Positions 36,845-45,821 of a DNA stretch of 64,000 bases are shown piece by piece. Each line of letters starts with the position of its first letter. The first letter of the stretch is position 1. The DNA comes from Deinococcus sedimenti (GTDB lineage: Bacteria; Deinococcota; Deinococci; Deinococcales; Deinococcaceae): assembly GCF_014648135.1 (NCBI RefSeq), contig NZ_BMQN01000012.1, forward strand, positions 33,024 through 97,023. Direction: 5' to 3'. The notes under the pieces were generated by a model. The model worked only from the letters and a program-made list of their open reading frames with translations. It did no database searches and had not been told where the DNA came from. The translations under genes were made by a program, and so were the position numbers.

Positions 36845-38266
36845 TCAGGCCTCGGCCAGTCGCACGTGCTGCAGGGCGTCCAGCAGCCCTATGGCGAACT
36901 CGTCCAGGGTGTGCTCGACCTTGGCCCGCGTGGCCTCCCGGGTGACCTGCGCGGATTCCAGGCGGCCCAGGATCAGCGCGAGGCGCAGCAGGGCGTACTC
37001 ACTGACTGACAGGCGTTCGCGCAGCAGGAACTGTAGGGTCTTCATGGCCGCTTCGACCCGTTCTTCCAGACTGCCGTCCTCACTGGCGACTTCTTCCAGC
37101 GTGGGCATGTAGGTCGGCGCGGCCGGTTCCCTGCGGGCGACGGCCGGCGCAGCGTCAGGCGTGTCCGGGTACTTGCCGTGCTCGTCGCGGATGACGTCCA
37201 CGAGCAGTGCCGAGCGGCTGCGGGCCCTGTATCCGCCGGCCAGGAGCGCCTCGAACTTTCGCAGGCGCGCTTCGACCCGCGTCTCCCCGAAATCCGTGAT
37301 CAGCTTCTGCGCGACCGGGACGGACACCCGGTAGGTCCTGAGTGACTCCAGCAGGGGAGAGGAGACGTCCACGTTCAGGGGCACGAACTGGTACGTGATG
37401 GTCTGGGTTCGCCCCCGGCCCTCATAGGTGACGTCCTGGAGGTAGCCGCGGTGCATGAGTTCCTCGTGCGCGCCCTGAAGGGTGGCGCGGATCTTGTTGC
37501 TGCGTCGGTCCACGATCTTGCAGGCTTCCGCCCATTCGATGATGTTCACGGTGAACGATCCCTGCACGGTGCCCGGCGCGACCGGATCGTACCGCCGGGC
37601 GTCGAGCAGGCGGTACACAGCGCGGGTCTGGGGCCGCTCCAGGCTGGTGAGGAACTCCAGGTCGAGTGGTTTGGTGTACTGCGCGCGGATGGACCTCACG
37701 ATCGGTTCGGCCAGTCGGATTTTCAGGACGCTGCCGCTGGACAGTTCGGTGGCTTCATCGTCGCTCGTGAATTCCAGTTCGGAGAGGTAGTTGAACGTGG
37801 CGGTGGTCCAGTGACCGCGCCCGTGATCGCGCCAGGCTTCCGAGGCCGTGTAGGTGGTGGTGCGCAGGCGGAACAGGGTCTGCAGGAGGCTCTGGTAGTA
37901 CCGTCCGGACGTGTCGAGTCCGGCGCGCCGCAGAATCTGGTAGGCCGTGGTGCGGACGGTTCCGTCAGCGGCCGTGCCGGCCTCGGCGTACAGGTCGATG
38001 ATGGCCGTGGCGATGTCGCCGTCCAGGCCGTGCGGTACGCCCCCGTACTTGGGGACGGCGTCGCAGGTCAGGCGGGCGGGGCGTCCGTCCACGTGAAACT
38101 CGACGGTCCAGCTGCTGTACGTGTCGGGAATGCGTTCCTGCACGCTGATCAGGCCGAGACGGGCGACGTTGGCTTCCTCGAACCGGCTGAGATCGGACGC
38201 TGGCCTGGGCGTGACCCGGTGCTGGTCCGTGCGTGTCGGGGCTGCGCTTGTTGCTTTGCGTGCCAC
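36845..38266 (-). CDS. repA: Replication initiator protein A of plasmid type
   Basis: 473 residues from a GTG preceded by a strong AGGAGG. Features typical of the replication initiator A proteins on Deinococcus plasmids: an N-terminal segment RFEEANVARLGLISVQERIP, a winged-helix-like block (IATAIIDLYAEAGTAADGTV, AYQILRRAGLDTSGRYYQSL), SVLKIRLAEPIVRSIRAQYT, and a second one around LERPQTRAVYRLLDARRYDP and NIIEWAEACKIVDRRSNKIR. Two winged helices in series are the general design of iteron-binding Rep proteins. The C-terminal 120 residues, after a Pro/Ala linker, are a helical extension. The iteron array begins 91 bp upstream of its start, so it probably both initiates replication there and represses itself. 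The domain split is inferred from pattern, not from a search. Confidence 0.85.
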   Translation of the reverse strand: MARKATSAAPTRTDQHRVTPRPASDLSRFEEANVARLGLISVQERIPDTYSSWTVEFHVDGRPARLTCDAVPKYGGVPHGLDGDIATAIIDLYAEAGTAADGTVRTTAYQILRRAGLDTSGRYYQSLLQTLFRLRTTTYTASEAWRDHGRGHWTTATFNYLSELEFTSDDEATELSSGSVLKIRLAEPIVRSIRAQYTKPLDLEFLTSLERPQTRAVYRLLDARRYDPVAPGTVQGSFTVNIIEWAEACKIVDRRSNKIRATLQGAHEELMHRGYLQDVTYEGRGRTQTITYQFVPLNVDVSSPLLESLRTYRVSVPVAQKLITDFGETRVEARLRKFEALLAGGYRARSRSALLVDVIRDEHGKYPDTPDAAPAVARREPAAPTYMPTLEEVASEDGSLEERVEAAMKTLQFLLRERLSVSEYALLRLALILGRLESAQVTREATRAKVEHTLDEFAIGLLDALQHVRLAEA

Positions 38267-38356
38267 TCGTCCTCCTGTCTTGAGGACCGATGATACCCGC
38301 TTGGAGCGGCACGCACTGAACGCCAGCCGGCGTGGCCCTGCACGAGACAGCTGAAC

Positions 38357-38781
38357 TATCGGACTACTCAGGCGATTGGAACTGCTCAGTCTGCCTGGCA
38401 GGGTATCGGACTACTCAGGCGATCCGCGTGGGGGACCTATCGGACAACTCAGGCGGTTGACGCGCCCAGGTCAGGAAAATTGCCGATCTGGACGTCATCC
38501 CTGCACATGAAACCAGATTGGAGTGAGGGTATCGGACTACTCAGGCGATTGAGCCCCTCAACTATCGGACTACTCAGGCGATCCGGCGATCTCACTGTCG
38601 GACTACTCAGGCGATCTGCCAGATATTAGTATCGGACTACTCAGGCGATTGAGCCCCTGAACTATCGGACTACTCGGGCGATCCGGCGAACTCACTGTCG
38701 GACTACTCAGGCGATTGAGCCCCTGAACTATCGGACTACTCAGGCGATTTGGCCCCCGAACTATCGGACTACTCAGGCGAT
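38357..38781 (+). repeat. Iteron array of the replication origin (11 copies)
   Basis: Eleven direct copies of TATCGGACTACTCAGGCGAT start at 38357, 38404, 38438, 38530, 38563, 38596, 38630, 38663, 38696, 38729 and 38762. The last eight are spaced 33, 33, 34, 33, 33, 33 and 33 bp, three helical turns, so the initiator would bind one face of the DNA. Variants: 38438 has ACAACT and GGT, 38596 and 38696 begin TGTC, 38663 has CTCGGG. Spacers between several copies are also similar (TGAGCCCCTGAAC). The three left copies, nearer repA, are less regularly spaced and may serve autoregulation. Confidence 0.93.
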
Positions 38782-38811
38782 TTGGAGCCGGAAACACCGT
38801 GCTGGACGCCA

Positions 38812-38885
38812 AACAATTTTCCGCTTGATGATGATCATTCAATCTTTTAAAAGATCTTTTTTCAAAAAGAAAAATCAACAATCAG
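38812..38885. other. AT-rich segment beside the iterons, probable DNA unwinding element
   Basis: Immediately right of the last iteron, about 75 bp are strongly AT-rich in otherwise GC-rich DNA, with runs of A and T and the perfect 14-bp palindrome ATCTTTTAAAAGAT (38842-38855). Iteron origins usually carry such a melting region on one side. No clear DnaA box (TTATNCACA) was found. Confidence 0.65.
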
Positions 38886-38939
38886 AGAGGGACGAACGCG
38901 CTGGAGCCCTGGAGTCGGTGAAGCGAGCCCTCAACGAGA

Positions 38940-38966
38940 TCATGGGGGCACTCCTGTTCCCCATGA
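38940..38966. repeat. Short inverted repeat right of the origin
   Basis: TCATGGGG and CCCCATGA pair perfectly over eight bases around an 11-nt loop. It lies 55 bp beyond the AT-rich segment. No T-run follows, so it is not an obvious terminator; it may be a protein site or structured element of the origin. Confidence 0.4.
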
Positions 38967-39461
38967 CTCCATTGCACCGGACCTTCCTCTGTCGCACTGC
39001 CCGGCTGCCCCGCGCCGGGAGGGACTCCCCCAGGGCCGCGCGACCCGCTTCGCTGAGATGATCGCCGTGGGCCCGTGTGTTCATCTCCGGAGCTCTTACG
39101 CTATTCAGGCTGGTCAGCCGCAGCCGCGCCCATCTCTGGCTTCGCAGGCCTTCGATCACGTCAGGTCAGTCGTCCGCGTGCTGGTCGCAGTGCTGAGGAA
39201 CCTGGCGAAAGCGTCTGACGGACCTGTGGGCGTCCGCGGGACACACCGGCAGGCAGGCGGCGTGAGGACGACTCTCAGCTGCACCGTGAAGCTCGTGCAC
39301 CAGGTCGGGTGGCCCCGGGTACCTGGGCACCCAGAGGAGGCAGCTCCACGGCCCGCAGAGGCTGCCGGAGAAGCTGTGATCTGGAAGCGGTGGAGCGTGA
39401 CGGTACGTACGGATGGCGCTGAACGACGAAGCACAGGGCAGGCCTTCGGTCGAGGACCGGA
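38967..39461. other. Region right of the origin with no supported gene
   Basis: About 500 bp. Several frames are open on both strands, but none has a convincing start signal, recognisable motif or composition unlike a shadow frame. It may contain decayed sequence. The gene at 39462 converges on it from the right. Confidence 0.4.
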
Positions 39462-40244
39462 CTATGGTGTCCAGTACCCTTTGAGCGACGAGTCCCGGAT
39501 GGTCAGAATCTTCCGGTCGTAATCGCGGGCACTGGACGCGTAGACATTGACCTCCACCATGTTCCACCCACGCCGCAGGTGAAGATCGAGATTGTACTGG
39601 CTGGAGCTGGTGTACCAGAACTCCGGCTGTTCCCTTGAACTCTCACAGGCGTCCCGGTACTTCAGGGTCACTGGCCGGTCGGCGTAGATCAGGACAGAAA
39701 CGGCACTCTCGCTGTATTCAGCGATCGAGGTGCTGCCTGACGTGCGTTCTTCCAGCCAGTGGGTGAGTTCCACTGAGCGGATCTCGCCTTCCTTCCGGTA
39801 CGTCGCGACGAGGTCCGCCCGGGCGACGCGGGCCTGCGGGTCGCTCAGGCTGTAGGTGTCGGTTCCACACCTGGCAGCGAACAAGGGCAGGTCAGGCAGC
39901 GGCGTGAGCAGCCGCTCGTCCAGACGGGCTGGCAGCGTGAGTTGGACCAATGAGTTCTTGACGGCCACGGCCACGCCCACCGGCGTCCCGGAACTCTGGT
40001 CGTCTCCCTTCCCACTCACGTGCGCCTGAACGGTGGTGCCGGGCACCGTCCACGGTCTCCGCTGCTCACCTGTCCACGCCGATTCGTCCAGCCTGAACGT
40101 GAGGACGAATGGCGGGGGAGTCGGCGCCCCCCCACCTCCTGCCTCGGCTGGCCCCAGCACTAAGGCGGTCAGCATCACCGCCCACCTCCTGCCTCGGCCG
40201 GCTCCCTGCGTCCTGTGTGTTGCCCACCCCGCGTCTCTGTGCAT
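39462..40244 (-). CDS. Secreted protein of unknown function
   Basis: 260 residues from the ATG at 40244, chosen because GGGAGGG lies seven bases upstream; longer frames have no such signal. An Arg-rich N-terminus leads to a hydrophobic stretch (WAVMLTALVLGPAEAGG) fitting a signal peptide with cleavage after AEA. The mature part is beta-rich (LTFRLDESAWTGEQRRPW, VELTHWLEERTSGSTS, SVLIYADRPVTLKYRD) with two Cys about 100 residues apart and a Tyr-rich end (NLDLHLRRGWNMVEVNVYAS). No family is recognised. It follows dnaE2 on the same strand at 146 nt and may or may not share its transcript. Confidence 0.6.
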   Translation of the reverse strand: MHRDAGWATHRTQGAGRGRRWAVMLTALVLGPAEAGGGGAPTPPPFVLTFRLDESAWTGEQRRPWTVPGTTVQAHVSGKGDDQSSGTPVGVAVAVKNSLVQLTLPARLDERLLTPLPDLPLFAARCGTDTYSLSDPQARVARADLVATYRKEGEIRSVELTHWLEERTSGSTSIAEYSESAVSVLIYADRPVTLKYRDACESSREQPEFWYTSSSQYNLDLHLRRGWNMVEVNVYASSARDYDRKILTIRDSSLKGYWTP

Positions 40245-40390
40245 CAGTGCCCTCCCGTGTGCGCCGCCCGTGACCGGTCCTGCCACCCAGGCCAGGGAGA
40301 CGGAGGCGTCCTTACCGTACGGCACTGACGTCGCCCCTGTGCGTCGCGGGACTCGGCCCGCCACTCCCCCTGCTGGGTAGACACTCTCGG

Positions 40391-43300
40391 TCAGTCGGCG
40401 GCCTGCGACGCGCTGCCCGGCCGGAGAGGTAGGTCCGCGAGTCCCTCGACGCGCACGGTGACGGCGCGGCCCCGCCGCGTGACCTGCCCCCGCACGATGA
40501 GTGCCCGGGCGTCGCGCAGCAGGATCCGGTGGGCGTCCCACAGGTCCGGGCTGATGATCGCTTGCACGCGGCCGGTCGCGTCCTCCAGTACGTAGAACGC
40601 GAAGCCGTTGGCGGTGGGGGGCCGCTGCCGCGCCGTGATGACCCCGGCCGCCCAGACGGTCGCGCCGTGCCGCAAACTGGCCAGGGTCTCGCAGCCCAGG
40701 TCGCGGAGTCGGGCGCGGTGCGCGTCCAGGGGGTGGCGTCCGGTCGGGGTCGTGCCGGTCAGATCTGTGTCCAGCGCGGCCTGCACGTCGAGCGGCAGCT
40801 CCGGCATCTCCGGCGGGATGACCTGCGGTGCGAGCAGCGCCCGCGTCCCTGCTGCCCGGGCGTGGGCGACCGTCTGGAGCACGAAGTACGCCTCACGCCG
40901 GTTGCGGTGCCGGTCGACCGCGTCGAAGGCGCCCGCCTTCACCAGGGCGTCCAGCGCGTCCCGGTTCAGTTCGACCCGGTCGTAGAAGTCCTCGGCGCCC
41001 AGGAATTTGCCGTTCGTCAGGCGTTCCCGCACGATCTGCCGCGCCGCGTCCGCACCGACGCCCTTCACGGCAGTCAGGGGGACCCGGACCAGCTGCGCCG
41101 TTTCGGCCCGGTACGACACACCTGAGCGGTTCACGCACGCGCCGGAGAGCCGAACCCCCCGCCGCGCGGCTTCTCCGGCGATGGTGCTGGCGGGCCACAT
41201 GCCGGGCGCCTCGGTCAGGAACGCCGCGAAGTACGCGGCCGGGTGGTGACGGCGCAGGTAGGCACTCGCGTAACTGTGCTGCGCGAACGCGTGCGCGTGG
41301 GACTCCGCAAAGCCGTAGCCCCGGAAGGCGGCACACTGCTCGAACACCGCCTCCGCCTCCCAGGGAAAGGCCCCGACGGTCGCGGCTGCGCCGTCCAGAA
41401 AGGACTGACGAAGGGCCGCCCGTTCGTCCTCGTCCTCCACCTTGCTCAGGCGACTCCGGAAGCGGTCCGCGGCCGGCCAGTCCATCCCGGCGTACTGCAC
41501 GGCGAGGCGCAGGATCTGCTCCTGAAACATCAACGTCCCGTGCGTGGCGGCCAGGATGGAGTTCAGGGGCTCAGGCATCTCTGGGACGGGTTCCTCGCCC
41601 CGGGCGCGTCGGACGTACGGGTGCACGGTGCCACTTTGAATGGGTCCAGGGCGGATCAAGGCGATCTGGTGGGCGAGTTGCGTCATGTCCTTCGGTTGCA
41701 GTCGGGCCGTCATCTGCACCTGCGCCGGGGACTCGATCTGAAACAGGGCCATGGTGTCCCCGGCGCTGATCTCCCGCCAGACGCCGGGGTCATCCGGCAG
41801 CTGGCCGTACTCGACCCACTCGCCGGTCAGCCGCAGCACCTCCTCGCGGGCGCGCTCGAGGGCCGCGAGCATCCGCAGGCCCAGGAGATCGAGTTTGATC
41901 AGCCCGAGGCGCTCGACGTCGTCCTTGTTGAACGTCAGCATGCGGATCCCGCCACTGGACCGCGTGAGCGGACTGAAGTGGGTCAGGGCCTCACTGCTGA
42001 GCACCACGCCCCCGGAGTGCGGCGCCAGATGCCGAGTGAACCGGGCTTCGACCTGTTCGAGCAGCGTCAGGAGGGCCTGCTTGACCGGCGCGTCCCCCAG
42101 GACCTCCGTGAAGACCGCTTCCGCGTCCCGCGCCTGGTGGGGCCGCAGGTGCCCGTAATCGCGCCCCAGGGACCGGCTGAGCCGGTCGCGCAGTTCAGGC
42201 GGCAGGCCCAGCGCCCGCCCGAGATCCTGAAGGGCACTCTTGAGGCGGTACGTGACGCGGTTGGCGACCATCGCCTCCCCGGTGCCGGTCAGGCCCCAGC
42301 GCTCCTCCACCCAGGCGAGCACCTGATCCCGCCGGGAACTGGCGATGTCGATGTCCACGTCCGGCATGCTGGTGCGCCCGGTGTGCAGGAAGCGCTCGAA
42401 CAACAGGTGGTGCGCCAGCGGGTCACTCAGCGTGATGCCCAGCACGAAGCACAGCACGCTTCCCGCGGCGCTCCCGCGTCCCGCCGCGAGGATCCCGTGC
42501 GCGCGGCAGTAATCGGTCACCTCGGCGGCCGTCAGGAAGAACCCGGCCAGGTCGAGCTCGGTGACGGTGGCGAGTTCGGCCCGCACCCTCTCCAGCGCGG
42601 CCGCGCGCTGATCGGGCCGGTAGCGCGCCGGCAGGTCCCGGAAGATGCGCTCCTCCAGCGCCTCCTGCGCAGTCTGGAAGGGCCGGACGGTCGGTTCCGG
42701 CACGCTGAGCCGCTCCGGCAGGAGCTGGAAAGCGCAGCTGCGGGTCAGGGTCTGCGCGTTCAGCAGCGCGTCCCCGAACGGCAGGAGGGCCGCCCAGCTG
42801 TCCGGCGTCCCCACGTGCCGGGCGGTGTTGCGGGGGCGCTCGGCGTGCGGGGTCTGCACGTCGATGCCCAGTCGCGCGCAGGTCAGCGCGTCCAGCAGCG
42901 GGTACTCGTCCGGGGTGGCCATGCTGACCTCCGGCGCGGCCACGACCGGAAGGTCCAGGTCCCGCGCCAGACCGCGCAGGTAGTCCAGGCGGCGGCGTTC
43001 GTTCGGGGCCTGCCCGTGAAAGAGCTGGACGTACAGCGCGGACGGGAAGATCGCCCGGAGCAGCCGCAGGTACGTCGCGGCCCGCGCCAGGTCCCGCTGC
43101 TCCCCGAGCGCGGTCGGGAAGCCCGCCCTGCCTCCGGTCAGGCACACGAGGTGCTCCTGCACGCCGCCGCCTGCCTCGCGCAGCACGTCCAGCGGCAGGC
43201 CGTCCGGATGGCTGAGATTCACGGCGGTGATCAGTTCGCACAGGGTCGTGTAGCCCGCCCGCGTGCGGGCCAGGAGCACCACGGGGAACATCTGGGTGGG

Positions 43301-43552
43301 CGTGGACGCCCGCGGTGGACTGGGGAACAGGACGGGCAGGGTCACGCCGGTCACGGCCTGCAGACCCTGCGCCTGGGCCTCGTCGCACAGTTCCACGGCC
43401 CCGGCCACGCTGCACCAGTCCGCCAGGCCCACGGCCGTGAAGCCGGCCGCCTTCGCCGTCTGCACGAGGCGCCGGGGACTGACCGTGCTGCGCCCCTCAC
43501 TGAAGAACGACTGGCACGCCAGGAGGGCCGTCAGGGTGCGGGGCGTGGTCAT
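40391..43552 (-). CDS. dnaE2: Error-prone DNA polymerase III alpha subunit (DnaE2/ImuC)
   Basis: 1053 residues, the usual length of DnaE2. The C-family polymerase active site is present: two Asp in SMPDVDIDIASSRRDQV (about residue 395) and the third in LGLIKLDLLGLRMLAA (about 550). Thumb/finger segments IALIRPGPIQSGTVHPYVRR and GYGFAESHAHAFAQHSYASA, a helix-hairpin-helix (LTAVKGVGADAARQIV) and an OB fold (TVWAAGVITARQRPP) follow. The N-terminal PHP domain starts LLACQSFFSEGRST, lacking the usual His pair, so proofreading-like metal chemistry is doubtful. It performs translesion synthesis together with ImuB. It is the last gene of the lexA-imuB-DUF6504-dnaE2 cassette, 121 nt after the small gene. 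Confidence 0.92.
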   Translation of the reverse strand: MTTPRTLTALLACQSFFSEGRSTVSPRRLVQTAKAAGFTAVGLADWCSVAGAVELCDEAQAQGLQAVTGVTLPVLFPSPPRASTPTQMFPVVLLARTRAGYTTLCELITAVNLSHPDGLPLDVLREAGGGVQEHLVCLTGGRAGFPTALGEQRDLARAATYLRLLRAIFPSALYVQLFHGQAPNERRRLDYLRGLARDLDLPVVAAPEVSMATPDEYPLLDALTCARLGIDVQTPHAERPRNTARHVGTPDSWAALLPFGDALLNAQTLTRSCAFQLLPERLSVPEPTVRPFQTAQEALEERIFRDLPARYRPDQRAAALERVRAELATVTELDLAGFFLTAAEVTDYCRAHGILAAGRGSAAGSVLCFVLGITLSDPLAHHLLFERFLHTGRTSMPDVDIDIASSRRDQVLAWVEERWGLTGTGEAMVANRVTYRLKSALQDLGRALGLPPELRDRLSRSLGRDYGHLRPHQARDAEAVFTEVLGDAPVKQALLTLLEQVEARFTRHLAPHSGGVVLSSEALTHFSPLTRSSGGIRMLTFNKDDVERLGLIKLDLLGLRMLAALERAREEVLRLTGEWVEYGQLPDDPGVWREISAGDTMALFQIESPAQVQMTARLQPKDMTQLAHQIALIRPGPIQSGTVHPYVRRARGEEPVPEMPEPLNSILAATHGTLMFQEQILRLAVQYAGMDWPAADRFRSRLSKVEDEDERAALRQSFLDGAAATVGAFPWEAEAVFEQCAAFRGYGFAESHAHAFAQHSYASAYLRRHHPAAYFAAFLTEAPGMWPASTIAGEAARRGVRLSGACVNRSGVSYRAETAQLVRVPLTAVKGVGADAARQIVRERLTNGKFLGAEDFYDRVELNRDALDALVKAGAFDAVDRHRNRREAYFVLQTVAHARAAGTRALLAPQVIPPEMPELPLDVQAALDTDLTGTTPTGRHPLDAHRARLRDLGCETLASLRHGATVWAAGVITARQRPPTANGFAFYVLEDATGRVQAIISPDLWDAHRILLRDARALIVRGQVTRRGRAVTVRVEGLADLPLRPGSASQAAD

Positions 43553-43673
43553 CGCGCCCCAGGACGCGCGCTCAGGCGCTGGCGCCGCTCAGGCGGGCGG
43601 ACGGCGGGCCGCGGGGGGAACGCAGCGGGGTCCGTGAGACTGCGGGCGCGCGGCGTCACGCGCCAGGTTCCGA

Positions 43674-43916
43674 TCAATCCTGAAGGCGTGCCAGCCACCA
43701 GCGGCCCCCCTCCCCATCCTCGCGGTGCAGTTCGGCGGTCAGGGGCCCCGCCTGCACGAGGTAGCAGGTGCGGGGCCGTTCCCCCAACCACCACCGGCCC
43801 CCGTACTGCCACTCGTCAAGCACGGCCTGCACGGGGTACACCTGACCGTGCCAGGTCAGCCGGGCGGGCCGGGCCTCCCGCACGTCGACCTGCACTTCAG
43901 TCTGGTACGCCTTCAC
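43674..43916 (-). CDS. Small DUF6504-like protein of the mutasome operon
   Basis: 80 residues from a GTG that overlaps the imuB stop (GTGA), which fixes the start. The sequence is short and beta-rich: VQVDVREARPARLTWHGQVY, AVLDEWQYGGRWWLGERPRT, CYLVQAGPLTAELHRE, ending GRWWLARLQD. The pattern of a Trp-containing strand, VLDEW, WW-GE and a terminal W-L-R strand matches the small DUF6504 proteins often encoded between imuB and dnaE2. Function is unknown; conserved position suggests a structural partner in the ImuB-DnaE2 complex. Family assignment is from memory of the pattern. Confidence 0.7.
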   Translation of the reverse strand: MKAYQTEVQVDVREARPARLTWHGQVYPVQAVLDEWQYGGRWWLGERPRTCYLVQAGPLTAELHREDGEGGRWWLARLQD

Positions 43917-45169
43917 AGCTGCTGTCCCTCGAAAAACGCCAGGACGCGCTGCACCGCCTGCTCGCGGCGCGCGGCGGGCCTGGGCGTCCACGACTGCCGG
44001 GGGGTCATCTCGCGGGCCCGGACCTGCCCGGTCACCCAGTCCACCCAGGCGTAGTGCGCGTCCGGGGCGTACGCCCAGGGGTCCAGCCACTCCACTCGCA
44101 CCAGCGCCTCCGGGAAGCGGGTCAGGACGGTCGTGGTGACCTCCAGTTCGGCAACGCCCGCCCAGAGGCCCACCATGCGGGCAGGCTGCGCGATCCCGCC
44201 GAGCTGCGCGGTCAGCCGGTCGATGCCCAGGGCCAGCGCGCCGGCGTCCTGGAGCGCAAGTCCGGCCACCCGGCCCAGCGCGTCGTCGTCGAGGGGCCAC
44301 TTCAGCTGACGGGTGGCCGAGAGGCGGCCGCCGAGGGTGTCCGCATGAACGGTGAGGGTGGCGGCCAGGCGGCCCCGGAGTTCGGTGATCAGGCCGGGCA
44401 TCAGGTCGCGCAGGGCGGCGTCCACCTGCGCCGGTTCAGTCAGGGGCAGGTCGAACCCGAGGGAGGCTTCGAGCACCTGGCCGGGGCGGTATGCCTCCAC
44501 GGCGGTGAGGCGCTCGCCTTTCAGGAAGCGGTTCAGGCGCCTGCCGACGTCGACGCCTAGGAAGGCTTCGCGCTGCGCCGCGCTCCATGCCATCAGCCCG
44601 CCCAGGTCGCGCAGACCCAGGAAATGCAGGTGCTCCAGGGTCGCCCGGGGGACGCCCAGCGCGGTGAGGTGCGCCAGGGGCGTGAGCGTCAGGAAGGCCT
44701 GCTCGGCCCGGGCGCCGGACGGCACCGACCTGACCTCGCCCGCTCCGGCTCTCAGCGCGGCGAGCTGCGCGAGTTCCCGGCTGGAAGCGAGGCCCACGGG
44801 GGCGTGAAGGGCCGCGGCGAGATCACGCGCCCCGCGGGCCGACAGATTCAGGAACGCGGCGCCGCGCTCCCGGCCCTCCACCCGGTCACTGAACCGCGCG
44901 TAGAGCTGCTCGAGCAGTTCGGCCCAGACCGCCTGCGCTTCCGGGGCGGGGACGACCTCGGCGTGCAGCTCCGGGCAGCGGGAGAGCGCGGCCACCTCGC
45001 GCATGCCGGTCACGACGCCAGACTGAGCGGCCAGCGGGCAGGTCTGCGTGACCCTGCGGGCGTCATTCAGCACGGCGACCGGAACGCCCGGATGCTGACG
45101 CCGGACGTGCGCCAGCGGCCAGGGGGCGAGCAGGACGCAGGCGGTGAGGCTCGGCGTGCGTCCGTCCAC
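43913..45169 (-). CDS. imuB: ImuB-like (ImuY) Y-family polymerase homologue
   Basis: 418 residues from a GTG two bases after the lexA stop. The Y-family scaffold is recognisable in the thumb and finger segment (LTPLAHLTALGVPRATLEHL, FLGLRDLGGLMAWSAAQREA, FLGVDVGRRLNRFLKGERL) and in the little-finger domain (GRLAATLTVHADTLGG). The catalytic acidic residues of active Y polymerases appear absent: the first motif reads LTACVLLAPWPL and the second GAAFLNLSARG. ImuB proteins are inactive adaptors that recruit DnaE2 to the clamp; a beta-clamp motif could not be pinned down. In Deinococcus deserti a lexA-imuY-dnaE2 operon of this layout acts in damage-induced mutagenesis. Confidence 0.85.
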   Translation of the reverse strand: MDGRTPSLTACVLLAPWPLAHVRRQHPGVPVAVLNDARRVTQTCPLAAQSGVVTGMREVAALSRCPELHAEVVPAPEAQAVWAELLEQLYARFSDRVEGRERGAAFLNLSARGARDLAAALHAPVGLASSRELAQLAALRAGAGEVRSVPSGARAEQAFLTLTPLAHLTALGVPRATLEHLHFLGLRDLGGLMAWSAAQREAFLGVDVGRRLNRFLKGERLTAVEAYRPGQVLEASLGFDLPLTEPAQVDAALRDLMPGLITELRGRLAATLTVHADTLGGRLSATRQLKWPLDDDALGRVAGLALQDAGALALGIDRLTAQLGGIAQPARMVGLWAGVAELEVTTTVLTRFPEALVRVEWLDPWAYAPDAHYAWVDWVTGQVRAREMTPRQSWTPRPAARREQAVQRVLAFFEGQQL

Positions 45170-45171
45170 GG

Positions 45172-45807
45172 TCAGGCCCTCCGCGTCAGGGGGCGGGGTC
45201 CGGCGAGGCCGAGCCGGGCGACCATCCGCCCCTGGATCTGCACGTCCGCGGCGGGATACGTGCGCCGCGGATGGTCGGGGTTCTCGCTGATCAGCACGAC
45301 CTCATCGCCGAACACGTACACGCGTTTGAGCGTGGCCGCGTTGTCTCCTGGGATGAGGACGACGGCGACTTCACCGTCGAGCACTTCCGGCGTGGGGCGC
45401 ACGAGGACGTAATCGCCGTCCATCACGCCGATGCCGGTCATGGAGTCGCCGCGCACCTGCAGCAGGAAGTCGCCGTCCTTGACGCCGAGGAGCTGGTCGA
45501 GGCTGGGGGTGACGTGATCGGGGGTCTGCTCGGCGAGGATCGGCGCGCCCGCCGCCACCAGGCCGTAGATGGGAATGCCGTCCTGAATGGCGATTCTGGC
45601 CTGCTCGGTGAGGAGCAGGCGGCCCCGGGCGCCGGTGCGTTCGATCAGCCCGAGTTCGACGAGGGCTTTGAGGTGGAAGGAGATGGTGGCTTCCGTGAGG
45701 GCGGCGGCGCGGGCGAGTTCGGCGGCGCTGGGGGGGCCGCCGCCGCGGGTGAGCTGCGCGGTCAGGCGCAGCAGGTTGAGGCGTAACTGGGTCAGGCGGG
45801 GGGGCAT
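45172..45807 (-). CDS. lexA: LexA-type self-cleaving SOS repressor
   Basis: 211 residues, ATG with GGAG eight bases upstream. The N-terminal winged helix (LTQLRLNLLRLTAQLTR, AAELARAAALTEATISFHLK) is closer to ArsR/MarR-like recognition than to classical LexA. The C-terminal S24 peptidase domain is complete: Ala-Gly cleavage site in IYGLVAAGAPILAEQ, nucleophile Ser in LQVRGDSMTGIGVMDGDYV, and Lys in NAATLKRVYVFG. It is expected to repress this operon and to be cleaved with RecA help after DNA damage. Two bases separate it from imuB. A strong dyad lies 14 bp before its start. Confidence 0.9.
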   Translation of the reverse strand: MPPRLTQLRLNLLRLTAQLTRGGGPPSAAELARAAALTEATISFHLKALVELGLIERTGARGRLLLTEQARIAIQDGIPIYGLVAAGAPILAEQTPDHVTPSLDQLLGVKDGDFLLQVRGDSMTGIGVMDGDYVLVRPTPEVLDGEVAVVLIPGDNAATLKRVYVFGDEVVLISENPDHPRRTYPAADVQIQGRMVARLGLAGPRPLTRRA

Positions 45808-45821
45808 CAGGGTTCACTCCG

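Noticed and set aside
38357..38781. CRISPR array
   Set aside because: The repeats are 20 bp with 13-14 bp spacers, and the spacers are themselves similar. No cas gene is near, while repA is adjacent. This is an iteron array.
39058..39567. Coding frames right of the origin on either strand
   Set aside because: No ribosome binding site, no motif and Arg/Pro/Ser-rich composition. Left as unassigned sequence.
40391..43552. Housekeeping replicative DnaE
   Set aside because: Length near 1050, the altered PHP start without the His pair, and the lexA-imuB neighbours fit DnaE2/ImuC.
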